64,000 bases of DNA from positions 1 through 64,000 of the forward strand of contig NZ_FSRT01000005.1 of assembly GCF_900143015.1 (NCBI RefSeq), in the 5' to 3' direction. Positions within the stretch are counted from its first letter, which is position 1; each line of letters opens with the position of its first letter. The translations under genes and the position numbers were made by a program. This document shows, one piece after another, positions 8,281 through 17,527 of this stretch. The notes below the pieces were generated by a model, which saw only the letters and a list, made by a program, of their open reading frames with translations, ran no database searches and was not told the origin of the DNA. This stretch comes from Fibrobacter sp. UWB11 (GTDB taxonomy: Bacteria > Fibrobacterota > Fibrobacteria > Fibrobacterales > Fibrobacteraceae).

Positions 8281-8311
8281 GACCACATAAGAACTAAAGT
8301 TCTAAGTGGTC
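8281..8311. terminator. inverted repeat downstream of the aspartoacylase-like gene
   Basis: GACCACATAAGAACT and AGTTCTAAGTGGTC form a near-perfect stem around a 2-nt loop, with one bulged base. There is no clear T-tract, so it may be a weak terminator or a protein-binding site. Confidence 0.4.
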
Positions 8312-8344
8312 AAAGAGCACAGAGGCCGGGGTGACAAAGCGAAC

Positions 8345-9253
8345 TTACCATTTCTCAACGGTTTTCACGGTGAGGCTCATGGCGATGTCTTTTTCGTAGT
8401 ACGCGGGTTCGTTGATGAAAATCGGGTAGACGCTACGTCCGTCCGGTTCACCTTCGAACAAAATATCCTTGCCATCGAACGTGCGGAAAAGCTTGTCGCC
8501 TTGTCTGAGTTCACGATAATCGTGACCATCTAATTTCGGGTGAATCATAGCCAAAATCGAGCCACCGCCTTGCGGCTTCGGATAACCCAAATCGCGTAAC
8601 TGCGTATAAACTTCGACCTCAATCGGTTCGCGCTTTTGCAGTTCACCGCGATTCCACTCTTCTGCAAGTTCCAAATAACGTTTTACGAGCTTTTCAGAGC
8701 GTTCAAAAATTTCGGCATTCAGCGTTCCATGCTGTTGCGGACCAATTTCAATGCAAACATCCGCTTTCGCGACTGTTCCAAAATACGGCGAAGCGCTACG
8801 TTCTTCGGGCTGGTAATAAATCCAGGCATCCTCAAATTCCTGCGTAAGCACCGCAGAAGCCTTCATCGTAAACGGATCGCGGGTCGAAAGAATCAAGCAA
8901 TAGCCCATGTTCGCGCCCGTATTGTGCACGTCCAAAATCAAGTCCGTGCGCGTGTCCGCACCCTTGGGGCCGTAAAGTCGATTGAGTTCACGTGCTCTGT
9001 GAAATTCGTACTGAGAAGGCTCCACAGACATATCCAAACAAGTCTGCGAAAATGCGCGATTCAAATCATGGTCGCGGTAACGGCGATTGAGACGAACCGC
9101 TTCCGGATTCGCAAGTACAACATCTACCTTCGCCGATTTACAAATCGTATTGTAACATTCAGGATGAGCGAGCCACTTTTCGACCAAACTCACACCCGTA
9201 CGTTCGTTGCCATGCGTTCCGCCAGCAACTACAATCGTATTTATCTTACTCAT
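8345..9253 (-). CDS. aspartoacylase / succinylglutamate desuccinylase family protein
   Basis: A 302-residue zinc hydrolase of the M14-like AspA/AstE family. GGTHGNERTG supplies the zinc ligands His and Glu near residues 14-17; YRDHDLNRAF matches the conserved Arg-Asp-Leu-Asn-Arg substrate-binding segment; DVHNTGANMGYC contains the third zinc ligand. These are the characteristic aspartoacylase motifs, so hydrolysis of N-acyl amino acids (N-acetyl-aspartate or similar) is expected. Length matches the family. It starts 10 bp after the RND exporter gene and is probably co-transcribed with it, although no functional link is obvious. Confidence 0.87.
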   Translation of the reverse strand: MSKINTIVVAGGTHGNERTGVSLVEKWLAHPECYNTICKSAKVDVVLANPEAVRLNRRYRDHDLNRAFSQTCLDMSVEPSQYEFHRARELNRLYGPKGADTRTDLILDVHNTGANMGYCLILSTRDPFTMKASAVLTQEFEDAWIYYQPEERSASPYFGTVAKADVCIEIGPQQHGTLNAEIFERSEKLVKRYLELAEEWNRGELQKREPIEVEVYTQLRDLGYPKPQGGGSILAMIHPKLDGHDYRELRQGDKLFRTFDGKDILFEGEPDGRSVYPIFINEPAYYEKDIAMSLTVKTVEKW

Positions 9254-9263
9254 AACTCAGCCA

Positions 9264-11894
9264 TTATTTTTTCTTTTCGTCTTTCTTTTTTAACCAAGAA
9301 CCGCAAAGGAACATCGAGAACACAACGCTTGTCACAAGGAACATAAAGATGCCCAAGCAAGCGAGATGGCCAATGCCCTGCAAACCGCGGTGAGTCGTAA
9401 AGAGGAACCCGACAAAGCCTGCAATCGTCGTCATGGAACTTGCCATGACGTTACGGCCCGTCGTATCAAAAAGTTGACGAAGATTCATACCTTCATTGGA
9501 CTTCGAGCACCAAGAAGTGATAAAGTGAATAGTCGCATCGATGCCAATACCAAGTGTCATCGGAATCACAATCACGTTATAGATGCTGATTTTTCCAAAT
9601 TCAAAGAAGTACGTCAACGCGCCCAACAGGCCAAGCGTGAGAAGCGCGCCCATGCCAAACGAGACACCACCCGCCAAGAACATCGACGGTTTGCGGAACG
9701 AGACAATTAGCGTAAGGAAAATGACAAGCACAATGACCGAAGCCAAATTAAAGCTATCCGCCTTGACCGACTCGATCACATCCGAGAGGATGAACTGCGA
9801 CGAGAAAGTGCGCAAGCGTTCGCCATCAAAATTCCAGTTGCCATAGCGTTCCTGGAAGCGGTGCAACGCATGAGCATCCCAGCTCGGGAAGTCGCCGTAA
9901 ATAAAGCCAATCTTGCCGTATGAGCCATCCTTTTCGCGGAGCAAATCGAGCGTCCAGGCCGGGACATCTTCAGCAGCAAAAGGCTTTTCGACCTGAGCCA
10001 ACTTACGGAGTGTCGCCACATTTGCAGAATCATCACCTTCCGCTTTATCAAAGACTCTCGCCTCGACCAAGTCACGAATTTCTTCGATGACTTCAAGACG
10101 CTTTTCCTGCGAATCTGCAGGCGGCACAAAGCTCTTGAGCGTAAGGAAACTACCGAGCAACGGATCCTTCTCGTCATGGAGTCGAATCATCAACGTGTCA
10201 TAAAGTTTGTCAAGCTGTTCTGGCTTAGAGCCCATCACCGCCGCAGGCGTCGAAGTCACAGCGCGATTCGTGGCGCGGGTTACCTTGGTCGAAATTTTCT
10301 TTTCGGCAGCCGGAATCACCTTGTCCGTATGCACGCGGCGCAAGTTCTTCAAATTGTGTTCAAAGTCCACATGCGGAGCATAATACAATGCAGCAGCACC
10401 CAACACAAAACCAATCAGCGCCAGATGCTTGAAGAAACCATAAATTTGCTTTTCGCTCCAAGATTTGGGCAACAGCGAATTATTCGGAGCAGCGGGGATT
10501 CCACCCATGCATGCCACAAATACCGGCAAAACAAGGACAGAAGTCATCATACTGAAGAGAACGCCCATCGATGCCACAATGCCGAATTCATAGAATCCGC
10601 GGAAGTGCGCAACCAAAAGTGTAAGGAACGCAGCAATCGTCGTGAAACTTGCCAAGATGAACGGCTTGAGCATCTTGCGCTGAGTTTCTTCGAGAACTTC
10701 TTCCAAAGAACTGTATTTGTTCAAAAGCTTTTGCGCGTTACCCAAAATGTGAATGGAATAGTCAATGCCGATGCCCAAAATAATCGAGGCAACGAACACC
10801 GTAAACGGATTCAACTTGCCATAGAAAAGTGCGGTAAAGGCAAGCGTCGGGAGGCAAGCGTAAAGCACGGAGCCGGTCACGAGAATTGGGCCTTTGACAC
10901 TCCTGAAGAAGAACGCGGTCAAGAGGAAAATCAAGACAAGGCTTATGCCAAACGAGAAAATACTGTCGTTTGCGACTTCATCGACTTCCTTCAAGCCTTC
11001 GTAAGTACCTTCAACCGTGAATCGCGTAGGCACCGGATATTGCTTGCCGCGGAAGTAAGCCAAAAGTTCATCGGTCTTTGCCAAAATTTTCGTCACAAAT
11101 TCATAATCGGTCGACGGCTTGATAAGCTTTGCATTCACCACGGCGTTAAAGAGAATCTTGCCCGTGCTATCCGGCTCCGGAGTACCAATCAAGCGATTTT
11201 TCAAACTATCCGGCAAATACGCCTTCGGGTTCCATTCTTTTTTACCCGTTTCAGATTCTACAGGTTCCTTCTTTTTAAAGAATGCATCGAAAGCACTCAC
11301 CGCTTCTTCGGGAAGGCCGAGTTCCATCGGCAAATTCGCATCAAACCAGACACGTTCTTTTTTTGCAGAGGCATCGCCCGATGACGCAGAATCCGCCGGA
11401 CCATCGCCGAGCAAATCAACTACGAGCGGGCCATTCTTGCGGCCAATTTCGAGTTGCAAATCTTCGAGGTTGTCGCGGATGTTTTCAAGGTGCTTGACCG
11501 GGAGGTACAAAAGCGCATTATCCTTGAAGAACTGGTTATCGTTATCCACCTGCGTGGAAACAAAATCGCCCTGCCAATTTTTGTGGATGTAATTTTGAAT
11601 CGAGTCCTGCAAAGCAGCGGCAAGTTCAACACTTTCGCTCTGGATGGCAATCATGAAGCGGTCGGTACTGCCGAAACGCTCGTAAGATTCTTCAAGAGCC
11701 TTCACGCTCGGGGTATCTTCGGGCAATAGGTGCGAAAGATCCGCATCCAGTTTGAGCCCCGGCTTCACGAGAATCGGGAACGCGAGGATGAGCGCAAGGA
11801 GAATATAAAAAGCTAAGGCCGCATACTTATGACGGCAAATGAGAGGGATATACCACTTGGAAAATTTTTCAGCAAATGATTTTTTCGTATTCAT
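9264..11894 (-). CDS. RND-superfamily (MMPL-type) exporter
   Basis: An 876-residue membrane protein with the two-fold RND layout: TM1 near residues 25-45, a large periplasmic domain, a five-helix bundle, then a second periplasmic domain and a second bundle. The paired transmembrane motifs GIGIDYSIH and GIGIDATIH are the conserved proton-relay helices. There is a long charged extracytoplasmic insert. It resembles predicted lipid or hopanoid exporters (HpnN/MmpL-like) more than drug pumps, and no MFP or TolC partner is adjacent. It sits upstream of the aspartoacylase-like gene and downstream of an LTA-synthase-like enzyme; all share strand and may serve envelope lipid metabolism (inference). 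Confidence 0.85.
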   Translation of the reverse strand: MNTKKSFAEKFSKWYIPLICRHKYAALAFYILLALILAFPILVKPGLKLDADLSHLLPEDTPSVKALEESYERFGSTDRFMIAIQSESVELAAALQDSIQNYIHKNWQGDFVSTQVDNDNQFFKDNALLYLPVKHLENIRDNLEDLQLEIGRKNGPLVVDLLGDGPADSASSGDASAKKERVWFDANLPMELGLPEEAVSAFDAFFKKKEPVESETGKKEWNPKAYLPDSLKNRLIGTPEPDSTGKILFNAVVNAKLIKPSTDYEFVTKILAKTDELLAYFRGKQYPVPTRFTVEGTYEGLKEVDEVANDSIFSFGISLVLIFLLTAFFFRSVKGPILVTGSVLYACLPTLAFTALFYGKLNPFTVFVASIILGIGIDYSIHILGNAQKLLNKYSSLEEVLEETQRKMLKPFILASFTTIAAFLTLLVAHFRGFYEFGIVASMGVLFSMMTSVLVLPVFVACMGGIPAAPNNSLLPKSWSEKQIYGFFKHLALIGFVLGAAALYYAPHVDFEHNLKNLRRVHTDKVIPAAEKKISTKVTRATNRAVTSTPAAVMGSKPEQLDKLYDTLMIRLHDEKDPLLGSFLTLKSFVPPADSQEKRLEVIEEIRDLVEARVFDKAEGDDSANVATLRKLAQVEKPFAAEDVPAWTLDLLREKDGSYGKIGFIYGDFPSWDAHALHRFQERYGNWNFDGERLRTFSSQFILSDVIESVKADSFNLASVIVLVIFLTLIVSFRKPSMFLAGGVSFGMGALLTLGLLGALTYFFEFGKISIYNVIVIPMTLGIGIDATIHFITSWCSKSNEGMNLRQLFDTTGRNVMASSMTTIAGFVGFLFTTHRGLQGIGHLACLGIFMFLVTSVVFSMFLCGSWLKKKDEKKK

Positions 11895-11972
11895 GCGTGA
11901 AAATATATTAATATTCCCACGCCACTTAAACTAGGCCGTTCCCAATTTCCGATGAACAGCGAAAAAGAGAGA

Positions 11973-13919
11973 TTAATGGGGCAACATATTGTCGTTGCGC
12001 AAAAGGGAACGCAAGACTTTGCTGGCCCCGACGGCATGCGACTTCCACGAAAGCGACAAGGAATCCGAAACATGCTCAAACGAGCCATTTTTTCCCTTGT
12101 ACACTTCATCGGATTCCAGGCCTCCCGTCAGCACGGAATCGCGGAAACCGAGATAGTAAGCATTTTGGGTATAGAATAGCGCGGGCTGCTCTGCCGGTCG
12201 TTTTTCGGTAAGCAAGTCATAACCCCAGAAATGGTTCGGAGCGCGGACTTGTGCCAAATCCAAAATCGTGGGGCCAATATCGAGCTGCGAAGCCACATCT
12301 TCGCGAATTTCAAGTCCCTTAAAGAGCGTGGTATCCGGCGAGAAAATTCCCATGAAAATCTGTGCAGCAGAAACTCCAAGCGGTTGCGGCACTTTGTAAT
12401 CAATGGAATCTACAGGTGTATCATGGTCACCGAGAATCACGACAACCGTACGTTCGAAATCAGGCCTTGCATACAGCGCTTCAAAGAATCGGCCCATTTG
12501 TTCATCCGTATAACGTAATGCATTCTTGAAACGCACCATAGCATCTTCGGGTTTTGCAGCGTAACTGTCCGGGTAACCGTAGAACGGAATATGCGTTGCA
12601 ATTGTATTTGCGGCCAGGAACCAAGCGCTATCGGCAGGCATCGTCTTAAGCAATTCTATTGCAAGGTCCATCCCGAGACTGTCTGACGTTCCCGGAATTT
12701 TCGGATCTTCAATAACGCGCCAATTGTCGCCATAAAAACGTTCCACAAAAGGCAATGTATGGTCAAAAACAGGGTTCGAAACCGTCATGTATGCACGATG
12801 GTAATTTGTCAGATATTCCTGGAAGCCTTTAAAATGGTTCGATGCATAGAACGCCGGCACGTCGCGATTCGGGTGCGAAGGGAACCCGAGATAGGTCGAA
12901 GTTGTCCCGCGCACGGTCGGATAGCTACCGCTATATGCATTCTTGAACCAAAGCCCGCCTACAGAAGATGCCATTTTCCACAAGTTCGGAGCAATCGAGG
13001 TATCGCCTTCGAGCATCTGGTTCAGCACACGGCCCTTGTAAGATTCTCCGAAAATGAAAACAATGTTGTACGATTTTGTAGCCTTGTATTCATGCGTCGG
13101 AGCATTGCGGTATCCAGGATATTCCGCATTTGAACGAGCCCCTGCAAAATCAGCAGGCAAAAAGGCATCGAGGTCATGGACGAGTTCATCCGTAATAGAA
13201 TAGCCATCGCGCATGAATTCAAACGTTTCAAGCCCTGCAATATGCAGAACCGGGGCAGTCAGCGTGTATTTCCCAAGCGTAAAGCGCCAATCGATTTGGA
13301 AAGGGAAATTCGTAATGCCACGAGCACCGACAATAAACAAGATCAAAGGAATCACAGAAAGAACAATTCCCGAAGCAAGCATGGTCACAGGGACTTTCTT
13401 ATCTGAGAGCTTTGCGATACGCTTTTCCATCATGGTCATGCGTCTTTGACGAATCGAATACGTCACGCAAAACGCGATGCCACCTGCCAAAATCAAGAAC
13501 ACAAGACCAACCCAAAGGAACGTTCCTACACCATCGCCCCCAAGCGTCGAAACCGTCGTTGCATCCGTAATATTCGAAAAATGGAAATAGGTGCGAATAA
13601 AAGAATACGAAAGGCGCTGGTGATTAAAGCGGAAAATCTCGTAATCTGCAATTGCAAAGAAAAAATAGAGAATGTAAAAAACAGCAAGCGCCCGCGGACT
13701 CTTCAAAAACGCGAAGATGGAGGACATCACAAGGATAGCGCCATACGCCATAAAAACTTGCCAAATCGTTTTACCCGCAAACATTTCGGACATCGAAAGG
13801 CCTAGCGGATCTGGCAAGGCGTAGAAAAGAACGAGCATCACCGTTTGCAGCAAGAACGCCACAGACGTAATCAAGATAAACGGATTTTTAAAGAGCTGTT
13901 TGATAATAGTACCTAGCAA
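11973..13919 (-). CDS. LTA-synthase-like membrane sulfatase / phosphoglycerol transferase
   Basis: A 648-residue protein with about five N-terminal membrane helices (to about residue 225) and a C-terminal alkaline-phosphatase-fold domain outside the membrane. FIFGES carries the metal-binding Glu, the segment SYPTVRGTTS carries the probable Thr nucleophile, and VVILGDHDTPVD supplies the late metal-binding Asp-His. Family members (COG1368) move phosphoglycerol or phosphoethanolamine onto envelope glycans or lipids. In a Gram-negative cell the product is more likely a modified glucan or lipid A than lipoteichoic acid. The exact substrate is unknown. It precedes the RND exporter gene by 78 bp. 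Confidence 0.82.
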   Translation of the reverse strand: MLGTIIKQLFKNPFILITSVAFLLQTVMLVLFYALPDPLGLSMSEMFAGKTIWQVFMAYGAILVMSSIFAFLKSPRALAVFYILYFFFAIADYEIFRFNHQRLSYSFIRTYFHFSNITDATTVSTLGGDGVGTFLWVGLVFLILAGGIAFCVTYSIRQRRMTMMEKRIAKLSDKKVPVTMLASGIVLSVIPLILFIVGARGITNFPFQIDWRFTLGKYTLTAPVLHIAGLETFEFMRDGYSITDELVHDLDAFLPADFAGARSNAEYPGYRNAPTHEYKATKSYNIVFIFGESYKGRVLNQMLEGDTSIAPNLWKMASSVGGLWFKNAYSGSYPTVRGTTSTYLGFPSHPNRDVPAFYASNHFKGFQEYLTNYHRAYMTVSNPVFDHTLPFVERFYGDNWRVIEDPKIPGTSDSLGMDLAIELLKTMPADSAWFLAANTIATHIPFYGYPDSYAAKPEDAMVRFKNALRYTDEQMGRFFEALYARPDFERTVVVILGDHDTPVDSIDYKVPQPLGVSAAQIFMGIFSPDTTLFKGLEIREDVASQLDIGPTILDLAQVRAPNHFWGYDLLTEKRPAEQPALFYTQNAYYLGFRDSVLTGGLESDEVYKGKNGSFEHVSDSLSLSWKSHAVGASKVLRSLLRNDNMLPH

Positions 13920-13952
13920 AAATTAAACCAAAACGAAATATACAAAAGTTCG

Positions 13953-14327
13953 TCAAAACGCGAGAGCGTTCACCCAATAGCAAAAAGCGGTTATTGCCGA
14001 GAGTGGCGTCATCACGTATTTTTCTTTTTTACTTTTCGAAGCGAGATTGGCTAGGCAATTCATCGTCAAATAAACAGCCAAGGCAATTCCAACAACTTTG
14101 GTGACTTTATGAGAAAACCAAAGAGACATGTAACCACCGAGCTGTAAAAGCACGATGGCAAAGAAAACTTGCAAAAGCAACTGTGCAGCAAGCACAATGC
14201 GCAATTTTGCAGGGAAAACTTTAAATCGACCACCCAAGGTAAATGCGCCTAGCGGAGCCCCGAAAATCAAGGCAACACTCATCACAACGACAAGCATGAG
14301 TAAAACGGCACCGATTATTGCAGTCAT
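13953..14327 (-). CDS. small integral membrane protein
   Basis: A 124-residue hydrophobic protein with about three to four membrane helices and no recognisable family motif. GGAGG lies 6 bp before the ATG and makes the start secure. It is 33 bp upstream of the LTA-synthase-like gene on the same strand and probably opens that operon. The polar parts are short and basic, including a KSKKEKY loop. The function is unknown. Confidence 0.75.
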   Translation of the reverse strand: MTAIIGAVLLMLVVVMSVALIFGAPLGAFTLGGRFKVFPAKLRIVLAAQLLLQVFFAIVLLQLGGYMSLWFSHKVTKVVGIALAVYLTMNCLANLASKSKKEKYVMTPLSAITAFCYWVNALAF

Positions 14328-14488
14328 AAAAACCTCCAGGAATTAGGTTAAATATAACTTCAAAAAAAGGAACCTATTAACGCCATAGATGTTTTGTCAA
14401 TGAAAGATTTTACTTAAATAAGAACATCTCTACTTTTTCGAGGTATTTTATTATTACGTGCTGTAGCCATCAAAAATTAGGGGTCGCA

Positions 14489-16774
14489 ATGAGTATGTTT
14501 TCAAAAATATTTAAAGCCTTGACATTTGTCCTTGCGTCATCAACTTTTTCTTTTGCCGCCTTGGCCGACAGCGCGTCCAAGTTTTTGGGCAACATTCCCG
14601 TTTTTGGTGAAATCCCCGAAGATTTTGGCACCTACTGGAACCAAATTACCCCCGAAAACGAATGTCTTTGGGGCCATGTCGAAAAAACGCGTGGTGAGTA
14701 CGACTGGACGGGTTGCGACCTCGCCTATAACTGGGCAAGAAAGAACAAGGCTATTTTCTCGTTTCACACCCTGTTGTGGGGTTCGCAAAAGCCGCAGTGG
14801 TTGGGAAAGACTCTCGACGCTAGCGAAACAAAAAAGGCTTGGACTGATTGGATTGATGCGGTTAAAGAACGTTATCCCGACCTCGAAATGATTGAAGTGG
14901 TAAACGAAGCCGTCAAAATCAACAACAACAACTATCACTCTGGATATACCAACAGCAATCTGGTTGAAGCCCTTGGCGGCGATAGCGGAAACTACGAATT
15001 CGTGGTCACGGCTTTTAAAATGGCACGTGAACGCTGGCCCAAAGCCATCCTAATTTACAATGACTACAATACAATCCAATGGAATAAGGAGCTAGCCATA
15101 GACCTTGTTAAGAAAATCAAGGCCCAGGGTGCGCCGATTGATGCCTTTGGAATGCAGTTTCACGAAACAACCACACAAGGGAGCGGCAAACGCAAGTGCT
15201 TGCATTTCTCCGTCCTCAAACGCGCACTTAACGATGCACACGAACAAACAGGCCTTCCCATATACATTACACAATACGATGTCGGAGACAAGGACGATAA
15301 TCTTCAGAAAAAGTGCTACATAGAGCATATTCCGCTCTTGATGGAAACAGAATACGTGAAGGGCATTACCCTTTGGGGCTACATTTACGGCAAAACTTGG
15401 TTGGAGGAGGGTAATTCCGGCCTTATTAAAAACGGCGTTGACCGCCCGGCAATGACTTGGCTCAAGGAATATTTCAAGGATTCGAGAGTTCGTCGCTATA
15501 TGCTAGGCCTTGCCAACGGTGCAGAAAAACGTCTAGGTAATGTCATTGTCGATGGTCAATCCATTCCCGAAGATTATGAGGACTACTGGAATGAAATTAC
15601 TACGGATAACGCGTGCACATGGATTGCCGTCGAAAAGGAACGCGGCAATTACGATTTTTCAAAATGCGACGCCGTTCATCAGTGGACTGTTTTAAATCGA
15701 TGGGATACTCGCATGCCCTTCAAGTTCCGCAATCTGCTGAAAGGGACGCATTTGCCACATTGGCTGAATGGGCTCGACGTGAACGAAACCAAGGAAGCCA
15801 TTACGGCTTGGTTTGACGCCGTTGCCAAGCATTATCCCGAAATTTACCAGATTGAAGTTGTCGATGGAGCGGTCCGTAATAGCACAGGTCACTATCATTC
15901 CGGATTTGATGCCTACAACAACGTAATTGAGGCTCTCGGCGGCGATGATGGCGACTACAAGTTTGTGGCCACGGCCTTCAATATGGCTCGTAAACGCTGG
16001 CCTTACGCTAAATTGATTTACAACGATTATGACGAAATGCGTTGGGAAAACGATCCGACGGTTAATCTCATTCTGAAACTTCAAGAACAAAATGCGGCTA
16101 TCGATGCATTTGGATTGCAGGCAGCAAACTGGATGATCCAAGGTTCAGGCCCTGAGATAAAGTGCATTGCCGGGAGTACAATACGGGACGGCATTCAAAA
16201 AATTTACGACAAGATAAAGATTCCCTTGTTCATTACAGAATACAGCATCGGTACGGATGATGACAACCTTCAGAAGGCTTGCTTTGCAGAACATATTCCC
16301 GTTTTCATGGAATCGGAATATGTTGCGGGAGTCACTCTCTGGGGCTACATTTACGGGGAAACGCCGCGGATGAGCCCCACAAATACAGGCCTCATCAAAA
16401 ATGGAAATAATCGCCCCGCTATGGACTGGCTTGAACAATATTTCATTAAGCATTGGGCAGACAGCAAGAACATGTGGCCCCTGGGCATTCCGACACACCC
16501 ACTGGATTCGTTGGATTCAATCGCTTTGGAAAAACCGGAAGGCATTGGCGATAATGGCAGAAATTTCGGCAGCAAGCTTCGCCTAGAGCAGAGCACGCTG
16601 CAAAATTACGACGTGTTTGACGTGCAAGGCGTACGCTTGGGCAACCTTTCAGCCTATGGCTTTAGCGATGCATCAACAAGGTTCAAGTCCGCCAGCACCG
16701 TAAAAACCTCGGGCATCTACTTTTTGCGCAACCGCACCACAGGCAAAATGCAAAGCGTTAGAATCGCGAGATAA
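14489..16774 (+). CDS. secreted tandem GH10 protein with reciprocally damaged active sites
   Basis: A 761-residue exported protein (signal peptide to about residue 26). Two GH10 xylanase-type barrels follow, about 30-335 and 350-655. In domain 1 the acid/base region VVNEAV is intact (Glu140) but the nucleophile position in YITQYDVG is Gln262, not Glu. In domain 2 the nucleophile is intact (Glu584, in ITEYSIG) but the acid/base pair Asn-Glu is Asp459-Gly460, and the substrate-site segment FHTLLWGSQ is changed to FRNLLKGTH. The tail, with GIYFLRN and a basic end, resembles the C-terminal domains of secreted Fibrobacter enzymes. It may be a xylan-binding pseudoenzyme. AGGGGT precedes the ATG. 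Confidence 0.88.
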   Translation: MSMFSKIFKALTFVLASSTFSFAALADSASKFLGNIPVFGEIPEDFGTYWNQITPENECLWGHVEKTRGEYDWTGCDLAYNWARKNKAIFSFHTLLWGSQKPQWLGKTLDASETKKAWTDWIDAVKERYPDLEMIEVVNEAVKINNNNYHSGYTNSNLVEALGGDSGNYEFVVTAFKMARERWPKAILIYNDYNTIQWNKELAIDLVKKIKAQGAPIDAFGMQFHETTTQGSGKRKCLHFSVLKRALNDAHEQTGLPIYITQYDVGDKDDNLQKKCYIEHIPLLMETEYVKGITLWGYIYGKTWLEEGNSGLIKNGVDRPAMTWLKEYFKDSRVRRYMLGLANGAEKRLGNVIVDGQSIPEDYEDYWNEITTDNACTWIAVEKERGNYDFSKCDAVHQWTVLNRWDTRMPFKFRNLLKGTHLPHWLNGLDVNETKEAITAWFDAVAKHYPEIYQIEVVDGAVRNSTGHYHSGFDAYNNVIEALGGDDGDYKFVATAFNMARKRWPYAKLIYNDYDEMRWENDPTVNLILKLQEQNAAIDAFGLQAANWMIQGSGPEIKCIAGSTIRDGIQKIYDKIKIPLFITEYSIGTDDDNLQKACFAEHIPVFMESEYVAGVTLWGYIYGETPRMSPTNTGLIKNGNNRPAMDWLEQYFIKHWADSKNMWPLGIPTHPLDSLDSIALEKPEGIGDNGRNFGSKLRLEQSTLQNYDVFDVQGVRLGNLSAYGFSDASTRFKSASTVKTSGIYFLRNRTTGKMQSVRIAR

Positions 16775-16779
16775 TTTGC

Positions 16780-16806
16780 AATTTGCGAGACGATGTCTCG
16801 CAAATC
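16780..16806. terminator. bidirectional terminator between GH10 and toxin genes
   Basis: A perfect 11-bp stem, ATTTGCGAGAC / GTCTCGCAAAT, closes a GAT loop between convergent genes. Confidence 0.65.
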
Positions 16807-16808
16807 TG

Positions 16809-17090
16809 TCATTTCGAAAACAAGTCGGAATGCGAACCCGTCGCCACAAGCGTTAAAGTTAAGATTCCTTGATTTTTTCTGTAGCACAACAACCAATCAG
16901 GACGAATATGGAGTTCTCGCGTACCATGAAATTCTCCAACTAATTCATGATCATGATATTTAGCATCCAAAGCCTGATCCGTTCGTAGCAGTTCAACTAC
17001 GTCCTTAAGTTCCTGTAACGGGAGCCCCCTCTTTTGGCAAAGCTTGTACGATTTTTTAAAACGACTAGTCCAAATTACTTCGTATATCAT
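16809..17090 (-). CDS. yafQ: YafQ-family mRNA interferase toxin
   Basis: A 93-residue RelE-superfamily toxin. The C-terminal half carries the YafQ signature: His in HDHELVG, RELHIRPDWLLCYR (His-Ile-Arg-Pro-Asp-Trp), and TGSHSDLF with the late His and Phe. YafQ-type toxins cut mRNA on the ribosome. The gene overlaps the upstream antitoxin gene by 4 bp (ATGA), the usual order antitoxin then toxin. All residues expected for activity appear present. Confidence 0.92.
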   Translation of the reverse strand: MIYEVIWTSRFKKSYKLCQKRGLPLQELKDVVELLRTDQALDAKYHDHELVGEFHGTRELHIRPDWLLCYRKNQGILTLTLVATGSHSDLFSK

Positions 17091-17431
17091 TTGTCAAGGT
17101 CCGCCCACATTTCGTTCATATCCGTATATCGTTTTGTTTTCGGATCAGCCTCTAGGCGTTCCGCTTCGGCAACAGCCTCGCGTAAACCTTTAGGATATTC
17201 CGGATATTTCACTTCAAAGGGCAAACCTCGTTGCAGCACAACTTGGCGCAGGAACATGGATACCGCTTGAGACATGGAAAGGCCAAGCCCTTCCAACAAA
17301 GCTGTCGCTTGATTATTCAAATCAGAATCAATGCGAAAATTTTTTGCCACGGTACTCATGCTATCAAATATACATCGTTTGTAAAGCATTTGCAAGTATT
17401 TGATGGGTTTTATAGCGATATTATTCTTCAT
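17087..17431 (-). CDS. dinJ: DinJ/RelB-family antitoxin
   Basis: The core (from MSTVAKNFRIDSDL) is a ribbon-helix-helix DinJ/RelB antitoxin, with GLSMSQAVSMFLRQV matching the conserved helix and GLPFEV after it; the C-terminal part binds YafQ. Two starts are possible. The ATG at 17431 has AAGGAG at ideal distance and lies below a strong promoter, giving 114 residues. The ATG at 17359 fits the family length (90 residues) but has no Shine-Dalgarno sequence; a second promoter-like pair ends 7 bp before it. Antitoxins of this type repress their own promoter. Confidence 0.88.
   Translation of the reverse strand: MKNNIAIKPIKYLQMLYKRCIFDSMSTVAKNFRIDSDLNNQATALLEGLGLSMSQAVSMFLRQVVLQRGLPFEVKYPEYPKGLREAVAEAERLEADPKTKRYTDMNEMWADLDK
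17367..17395 (-). promoter_or_regulatory. candidate internal promoter before the short antitoxin start
   Basis: On the minus strand TTGCAA, 17 bp and TATATT end 7 bp before the ATG at 17359, so a transcript would be nearly leaderless. The same arrangement occurs at the TIGR02147 gene (52028-52056). Confidence 0.35.
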
Positions 17432-17498
17432 TTTAACTCCTTCCGCAGACATGCTGAAACTGCGGAGTTTAATGCTTTGCTCTTTTGAGCACTAAATA

Positions 17499-17527
17499 AA
17501 TATAGTCTAAAAAAATTTCACTGTCAA
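17499..17527 (-). promoter_or_regulatory. strong sigma-70-type promoter of the toxin-antitoxin operon
   Basis: On the minus strand TTGACA (17527-17522), a 17-bp spacer and TATATT (17504-17499) give a near-consensus promoter. The leader then holds a hairpin, CCGCAG/CTGCGG, whose 3' side runs into the AAGGAG site before the ATG at 17431. Confidence 0.7.
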
